Assembly: GCA_003559215.1 (NCBI GenBank)
Contig: PWMF01000178.1
Span: forward strand, 1-36,394
DNA length: 36,394 bases
Origin: Natrialbaceae archaeon
GTDB taxonomy: Archaea > Halobacteriota > Halobacteria > Halobacteriales > Natrialbaceae
Direction of reading: 5' to 3'
Shown here one piece after another: positions 31,868 to 36,394 of the stretch. Numbering within the stretch: the stretch's first letter is position 1; each line of letters begins with the position of its first letter. Made by a program: the position numbers and the translations under genes. The notes beneath the pieces were generated by a model. It searched no databases. It saw only the letters and a list, made by a program, of their open reading frames with translations, and was not told where the DNA came from.

Positions 31868-32896
31868 ATGCAGGAGTTCATCGAGCGGGTGGCCGACGGG
31901 GAGGATCTCACACAGAAGGAGGCTCGAGCGGCCTCGACGGCCGTTTTCGAGGGCGCGACCGACGCCCAGATCGGCGCGCTGCTGGCGGCGCTGCGGGCGA
32001 AAGGCGAGACCGAGGCCGAGATTGCGGGCTTCGCCCAGGGGATGCGCGAGGCCGCGCTGACGATCGATCCCGCTCGGACACCGCTGGTCGACACCTGCGG
32101 TACGGGCGGGGACGACTACGATACGATCAACGTCTCGACGACCAGCGCGATCGTCGCCGCCGGCGCGGGCGTCCCGGTCGCCAAACACGGCAACTACTCC
32201 GTCTCGTCGTCCTCGGGCAGCGCGGACGTCCTCGAGGAGGTCGGCGTCGAGATCGAGGCCGAACCGCCGGCCGTCGAGGACGCCATCGAGCGCGACGGGA
32301 TCGGGTTCATGCTCGCACCCGTCTTCCACCCGGCGATGAAAGCCGTCATCGGCCCGCGCAAGGAACTCGGCATGCGGACGCTGTTCAACGTGCTCGGACC
32401 GCTGACCAACCCTGCGGGCGCTGATGCCCAGGTCGTCGGCGTCTACGACCCCGACCTCGTCCCGATGCTCGCGGACGCCCTCGCGCGCATGGACGTCGAT
32501 CACGCACTGGTCGTTCACGGCGCCGGCACCGACGAGATCGCGATCCACGGGCGAACGAAGGTCGCGGAGGTCGAGGGTACCGACGTTGAGGAGTACACCC
32601 TCGAGCCGGCCGATCTCGGCCTCACCGAACACGCCATCGAGGACATCGCGGGCGGCTCCCCGACCGAGAACGCTCGAGACATGCGCGGTATCGTCGAGGG
32701 CGAGGTGGGCGGTGCGAAACGGGACGTGATCCTCGCGAACGCCGGGGCCGCCGTCTACGTCGCGGGCGAGGTCGACTCGCTGGCCGCGGGCGCCGACGCT
32801 GCCCGCGCGGCCATCGACGCCGGGGACGCCGCGGCCAAGCTCGAGGACCTCTGCGCGCAGAACCGAACCCGGACGCCGACACAGGAGGGACGATGA
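31868..32896 (+). CDS. trpD: Anthranilate phosphoribosyltransferase
   Basis: This 342-residue enzyme is the second step of tryptophan synthesis, joining anthranilate and PRPP. Motifs are VDTCGTGGDDYDTINVSTTS (PRPP/Mg loop), KHGNYSVSSSSGSADVLEEV, FMLAPVFHPAMK and LFNVLGPLTNPA. The ATG at 31868 gives the usual start MQEFIERVADGEDLT, although the frame is open to 31754. Upstream are CTTATTT (31824-31830) and two GTAC-centred sites 30 nt apart. The end overlaps trpF by 4 nt. Order trpD-F-E-G matches the cluster known from Haloferax; trpCBA is not in this window. Confidence 0.96.
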   Translation: MQEFIERVADGEDLTQKEARAASTAVFEGATDAQIGALLAALRAKGETEAEIAGFAQGMREAALTIDPARTPLVDTCGTGGDDYDTINVSTTSAIVAAGAGVPVAKHGNYSVSSSSGSADVLEEVGVEIEAEPPAVEDAIERDGIGFMLAPVFHPAMKAVIGPRKELGMRTLFNVLGPLTNPAGADAQVVGVYDPDLVPMLADALARMDVDHALVVHGAGTDEIAIHGRTKVAEVEGTDVEEYTLEPADLGLTEHAIEDIAGGSPTENARDMRGIVEGEVGGAKRDVILANAGAAVYVAGEVDSLAAGADAARAAIDAGDAAAKLEDLCAQNRTRTPTQEGR

Positions 32897-33552
32897 CGCG
32901 GGTGAAGGCCTGTGGCACCACCGGCCAGGAGGACCTCGAGGCGGCCGTCGACGCGGGCGCGGACGCGATCGGGCTCATCTCCGAGGTGCCGGTCGACACC
33001 CACCGCGAGATCTCACCCGAGCGCGCACGGTCCCTCGCCGCGGCCGCGCCTCCGTTCGTGACGACCGTACTCGTGACGATGCCCGAGAGGCCCGAAGAGG
33101 CGATCGAGCTAGTCGAGCGCGTCGGCGCCGACGCCGTCCAGCTCCACGGGACGCTCGAGCCCGACGAGGTGGCTTCGGTCCGCGAGGCGGTCGCCGCGAC
33201 GGTGCTCGTCGTCCTCGAGGCCGGCGAGACCGACGCGGCGACCGCGGGGGCGTACGATGCGGTCGCCGACGGGCTGCTCGTCGACACTCCCGCAGTCGGT
33301 GGCGGCGGTGGCACCGGCGAGACCCACGACTGGGAGTTGACCCAGGAGCTGACAGCCGATCTCGACTCCCCGCTCGTTCTCGCCGGTGGGCTAACCCCTG
33401 AGAACGTCGCCGATGCGGTGTCGTCGGTCGAGCCGTTCGCCGTCGACGTCGCGAGCGGGATCGAGAACGCCGAGGGGCGAACGGATCCCGACGCGGTTCG
33501 GACGTTCGTCGAGCGAGCGAAGAACGCAGCCGCGCCGATCCCTCGATCATGA
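32893..33552 (+). CDS. trpF: Phosphoribosylanthranilate isomerase
   Basis: This 219-residue TIM-barrel protein performs the Amadori rearrangement in tryptophan synthesis. It starts MTRVKACGTT with general-base Cys7. It has ADAVQLHG in strand 4, the catalytic Asp in LLVDTPAVGGGGGTGETHDW, and phosphate-binding VLAGGLTPENV and VDVASGIENAEGRTD. Length is normal. It overlaps trpD and trpE by ATGA at both ends. Confidence 0.96.
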   Translation: MTRVKACGTTGQEDLEAAVDAGADAIGLISEVPVDTHREISPERARSLAAAAPPFVTTVLVTMPERPEEAIELVERVGADAVQLHGTLEPDEVASVREAVAATVLVVLEAGETDAATAGAYDAVADGLLVDTPAVGGGGGTGETHDWELTQELTADLDSPLVLAGGLTPENVADAVSSVEPFAVDVASGIENAEGRTDPDAVRTFVERAKNAAAPIPRS

Positions 33553-35243
33553 GCGATCCCGGAGGAGCGACGACGGAGTCGTCCGTGCTCGACGTCGACC
33601 GCGAGACGTTCGTGGAGTACGCCGACTCCGACGAGTCCCGTCCCGTCGTCGTCCGGGCCGTCGCCGAGCTCGATATCGAGGCGTCGCCGCTCGCCGCATA
33701 CGCGGCCCTGACAGGTCGCTCCGAGGGCATCGACCGCGAGCGTTCGCCGTACGCCTTCCTGCTCGAGAGCGCCGAAAAGACCGCCTCGAGCGACCCCGAC
33801 GGCGCCTTCCGGCCCAACGCCTCTCGGGCGGACCGCCACGCCAGGTACTCCTACGTCGGCTACGATCCAGAGGCCGTCGTCACCGTCGGCCCCGACGGTG
33901 CGTCGGTCGAGGCGCTCTCGGCGGACCCGCCGCTCGAGTCCCTCGAGACCGATCCCGAGGGCGATACGGTCGACACCCTCAGGGCCGCCCTGCCGGACGT
34001 CCGGCTCGAGAATTTCCCGGAGCACGACCGCCAGCACCTCGAGGGTGGGCTGGTCGGCTTTCTGGCGTACGACGCCGTCTATGACCTCTGGCTCGAGGAA
34101 GTCGGCTGCGAGCGGCCCGACTCGCGGTTCCCGGACGCCGAGTTCGTTCTGACGACGAAGACCCTAGCGTTCGACGAGCGCGACGGGACGGTCTCGCTGG
34201 TCTTCACGCCCGTCCTCGAGGACGGCGACGACCCCGACGCGGTCTACGACGAACTGCTCGCGGAGGCCGAGGGCGTCGCGGAGACTCTCAGCGAGGCCTC
34301 GGAACCGGACGCGGGCGGGTTCGTCCGCGAGGACGAGGTCGCCGGCTCGCGCGAGGAGTACGAGGAGAGCGTCCGTCGCGCGAAAGAGCACGTCCTCGAC
34401 GGCGACATCTACCAGGGCGTGATCTCCCGCACGCGGGAGCTGTACGGCGAGGTCGACCCCATCGGCTTCTACGAGGCGATGCGCGAGGTCAACCCCTCGC
34501 CGTACATGTACCTGCTCGAGCACGACGACCTGACCGTCGTCGGCGCGAGCCCGGAGACGCTGGTCTCGGTGCGGGGCCGCGAGATCATGTCGAACCCGAT
34601 CGCGGGCACCTGCGACCGGGGGTCAGGCCCCGTCGAGGACCGCCGGCTGGCCGGCGAGATGCTGGCCGACGAGAAGGAACGTGCCGAACACACGATGCTG
34701 GTCGATCTGGCGCGCAACGACGTGCGCCGGGTCGCCGAGCCCGGTTCGGTGCGGGTCGACGAGTTCATGAACGTGCTGAAGTACAGCCACGTCCAGCACA
34801 TCGAGTCGACGGTGACGGGAACGCTCGCTGCCGACTGTGATGCTGCCGAACCGCGTTCGGCAGCCCGGGAGACGCGGTCTCCCGATGCGTTCGACGCGAC
34901 GCGAGCCGCGTTCCCCGCCGGCACCCTCTCGGGGGCCCCGAAGATCCGCGCCATGGAGATCATCGACGACCTCGAGGCCGAACCGCGCGGGCTGTACGGC
35001 GGCGGCGTCGGCTACTACTCCTGGACGGGGGACGCCGACTTCGCGATCGTCATTCGGACCGCGACGGTAGAGGACGAGGGGGAGCGCGACCGGATCACCG
35101 TTCAGGCCGGCGCCGGACTGGTCGCCGACAGCGACCCGACCGCGGAGTACGAGGAGACCGAGAAGAAGATGGGCGGCGTGCTGGCGGCACTCGAGGCCAT
35201 CGAGGACGAACGGGCCGAGGCGACGCCGGAGGTGGGTCGATGA
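33549..35243 (+). CDS. trpE: Anthranilate synthase component I
   Basis: This 564-residue subunit makes anthranilate from chorismate with ammonia from TrpG. The tryptophan feedback motif LLES is at 71-74. The catalytic domain shows DGDIYQGVISR, NPSPYMYLLE, VGASPETLV, PIAGTCDRG, EHTMLVDLARNDVRRV, HIESTVTGTL, PAGTLSGAPKIRAMEIID and GGGVGYYSWTGDADFAI. A haloarchaeal-style acidic/Ala-rich insert (CDAAEPRSAARETRSPDAF) interrupts the loop before the PAGTLSGAPK motif. It overlaps trpF and trpG by 4 nt each. Confidence 0.96.
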   Translation: MSDPGGATTESSVLDVDRETFVEYADSDESRPVVVRAVAELDIEASPLAAYAALTGRSEGIDRERSPYAFLLESAEKTASSDPDGAFRPNASRADRHARYSYVGYDPEAVVTVGPDGASVEALSADPPLESLETDPEGDTVDTLRAALPDVRLENFPEHDRQHLEGGLVGFLAYDAVYDLWLEEVGCERPDSRFPDAEFVLTTKTLAFDERDGTVSLVFTPVLEDGDDPDAVYDELLAEAEGVAETLSEASEPDAGGFVREDEVAGSREEYEESVRRAKEHVLDGDIYQGVISRTRELYGEVDPIGFYEAMREVNPSPYMYLLEHDDLTVVGASPETLVSVRGREIMSNPIAGTCDRGSGPVEDRRLAGEMLADEKERAEHTMLVDLARNDVRRVAEPGSVRVDEFMNVLKYSHVQHIESTVTGTLAADCDAAEPRSAARETRSPDAFDATRAAFPAGTLSGAPKIRAMEIIDDLEAEPRGLYGGGVGYYSWTGDADFAIVIRTATVEDEGERDRITVQAGAGLVADSDPTAEYEETEKKMGGVLAALEAIEDERAEATPEVGR

Positions 35244-35863
35244 GCGCGACCGAGGCCGAGACTGACGCCGATGCCGAAACCATCCGGGTCCTCGTGATCG
35301 ACAACTACGACTCGTTTACGTACAACCTCGTCGAGTACGTCAGCCAGCAGCCCGGCGTCGAGACCGAGGTGCTGAAAAACACCGCTTCGCTCGAGGACGT
35401 CCGGGCCGTCGACCCGGATGCGATCATCGTCAGCCCCGGACCCGGCCATCCCAAGAACGACCGCGACGTCGGCGTCTCGATGGACGTCCTCCAGGAGGTC
35501 AGTTCCGAAGTGCCGACGCTGGGCGTGTGTCTCGGCCTCGAGGCGGCCGTCTACGCCTACGGCGGGTCGGTCGGCCGCGCGCCCGACCCGGTCCACGGCA
35601 AGGCCTGGGCGGTCGACCACGACGGCGAGGGCGTCTACGCCGGCCTCGAGCAGGGGTTTCGCGCCGGCAGGTACCACTCGCTTGTCGCGACCGAGATTCC
35701 GGACTGCTTCGAAGTGACGGCGACGGCTGACCACGACGGCACCGAACTGGTCATGGGCGTACGCCACCGCGAGCACCCGATCGAGTGCGTGCAGTTCCAC
35801 CCCGAGAGCGTGCTCACGGCCGTGGGTCACGACGTGATCGAGAACTTCCTCGAGGGGCTGTGA
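35240..35863 (+). CDS. trpG: Anthranilate synthase component II (glutamine amidotransferase)
   Basis: This 207-residue class I glutamine amidotransferase supplies ammonia to TrpE. It has VLVIDNYDSFTYNLVEYV, SPGPGHPKN, nucleophile Cys97 in GVCLG, and the Cys-His-Glu partners His187 and Glu189 in QFHPES. The residues after CLG are Leu100-Glu101 instead of the usual His-Gln. The Gln normally contacts substrate, so this is a real change, though it may be common in haloarchaea. RYHSLVA and the rest are normal. Last gene of trpDFEG. Confidence 0.95.
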   Translation: MSATEAETDADAETIRVLVIDNYDSFTYNLVEYVSQQPGVETEVLKNTASLEDVRAVDPDAIIVSPGPGHPKNDRDVGVSMDVLQEVSSEVPTLGVCLGLEAAVYAYGGSVGRAPDPVHGKAWAVDHDGEGVYAGLEQGFRAGRYHSLVATEIPDCFEVTATADHDGTELVMGVRHREHPIECVQFHPESVLTAVGHDVIENFLEGL

Positions 35864-36015
35864 CGGGTGTCGGTTCGTCTACTTACGACACGACGTTCTG
35901 TTGCTCTCGACTGACCGATCCACGTTGTGGTGGCGAGCGCTGATCGAGAGCGAGCGAACTGCGAGTTCTCGGATCAAGCCGTGCGAGGTCTTCGTGAACA
36001 GCGTGAACGAAGGCT

Positions 36016-36156
36016 TGTCAGAACGAGTTCTGACAGGGGATGAGCGAACGAACGGAGTGAGTGAGCGTAGCGCGGAACCGCAGGTTCCGCGGACCGTGCG
36101 AACGGGCAGTGCGCGGCGCTACGCGCCGCGACTGTCGGGACGGCGGAGCCGTCCCG
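36016..36156. repeat. Cluster of four perfect hairpins
   Basis: Four short inverted repeats stand in a row: TGTCAGAAC-GA-GTTCTGACA (36016-36035), CGCGGAACC-GCA-GGTTCCGCG (36071-36091), CGCGGCGC-TAC-GCGCCGCG (36112-36130) and CGGGACGGC-GGA-GCCGTCCCG (36136-36156). Loops are 2-3 nt. They lie in a 416-nt gene-free stretch (35864-36279) after trpG, where I find no convincing coding frame. Confidence 0.7.
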
Positions 36157-36173
36157 CAGCGCCCGTGAGCAGA

Positions 36174-36206
36174 AATCGGTTGGGGAGGGCGTGGCGATCC
36201 CGTGTT
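36174..36206 (-). repeat. Extragenic repeat copy B (core GCCACGCCCTCCCCA)
   Basis: On the minus strand this reads AACACGGGATC, GCCACGCCCTCCCCA, ACCGATT, an inverted match to 29027-29061. It lies just after the four-hairpin cluster. Confidence 0.55.
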
Positions 36207-36279
36207 GCCGGCTCGAGCAGAACGCTTGCGTTCGCGGCTATCGTCTCGGCGACACGGGCGTCATCCGATCGGGGACCAT

Positions 36280-36394
36280 TTACCCGATAACGCCGACGGT
36301 GTAGAGTCCCGCGAGAGCGACGCCGGCGACGAGGCCGACGCGGACGGCGAGTTTGATCGCGACTCGAACAGCGAGGATCGTAACCAGGACGAGG
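36280..36394 (-). CDS. C-terminal end of a membrane protein, partial
   Basis: A leftward frame enters from the right edge and stops at TAA (36280). It encodes about 37 visible residues: LVLVTILAVRVAIKLAVRVG then LVAGVALAGLYTVGVIG. The stretch is wholly hydrophobic with a few basic residues, like the last membrane helix of a protein. No family can be named from this fragment. Confidence 0.5.
   Translation of the reverse strand, partial: LVLVTILAVRVAIKLAVRVGLVAGVALAGLYTVGVIG

Noticed and set aside
1-36394. CRISPR array, insertion sequence or prophage
   Set aside because: No regularly spaced repeats, no cas genes, no transposase or integrase motifs were seen. The repeats present are short hairpins and one dispersed inverted pair.

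Overview
The window is a GC-rich, gene-dense piece of a haloarchaeal chromosome. The proteins are strongly acidic (Asp/Glu-rich). Secreted proteins carry Tat twin-arginine signals with a lipobox. Many genes have an archaeal TATA element about 25-30 nt before the start codon, the pattern of leaderless mRNAs. Marker genes are archaeal: AbrB-PhoU regulators, TFS, RibL, a JAMM protease and trpDFEG in one block. A Natrialbales-like haloarchaeon is my best guess, but that placement is inference.

Layout. 1-7.5 kb: end of an M24 peptidase-like gene, heme A synthase, a DUF457-type membrane protein, a UDG-family protein converging on DNA polymerase IV, two tiny coupled ORFs, a MaoC-like protein, transcription factor S, a zinc-ribbon protein and a RFAP-synthase-like GHMP protein. 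7.6-14.5 kb: the phosphate locus, with an AbrB-PhoU gene divergent from pstS-pstC-pstA-pstB-phoU-(AbrB-PhoU). 14.6-20 kb: a CobW/COG0523 GTPase, several very small cysteine-containing or membrane genes, a beta-CASP nuclease, a frameshifted micro-gene and ATP-dependent DNA ligase. 20-25.5 kb: formaldehyde dehydrogenase, mobA, ilvD, a small zinc finger and a Tat lipoprotein with a probable beta-propeller. 25.7-30.7 kb: ribL, a 30-codon bridging ORF and a JAMM protease, divergent from a RecJ-like S1/OB/DHH protein; then a hypothetical gene and mutY. 30.7-36.4 kb: a membrane protein, tRNA-Val(GAC), the trpDFEG operon, a hairpin-rich repeat region and the edge of another membrane-protein gene.

The most notable item is PstS. 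The segment that ends a normal PstS (the PLTRPLFIYV strand and the helix after it) sits at the N-terminus, directly after the lipoprotein signal. The phosphate-loop motif SGSNTV that normally starts the mature protein comes at residue 155. The chain then ends where a normal PstS would enter the displaced segment. This is the signature of a circularly permuted phosphate-binding protein, encoded with an otherwise ordinary PstCAB transporter and three PhoU-domain proteins.

Other points of interest are several genes of under 60 codons with good promoters or stop/start overlaps, a duplicated tRNA 3' sequence, hairpin-cluster repeats, and a concentration of DNA repair genes (UDG, DinB, ligase, RecJ-like, MutY).
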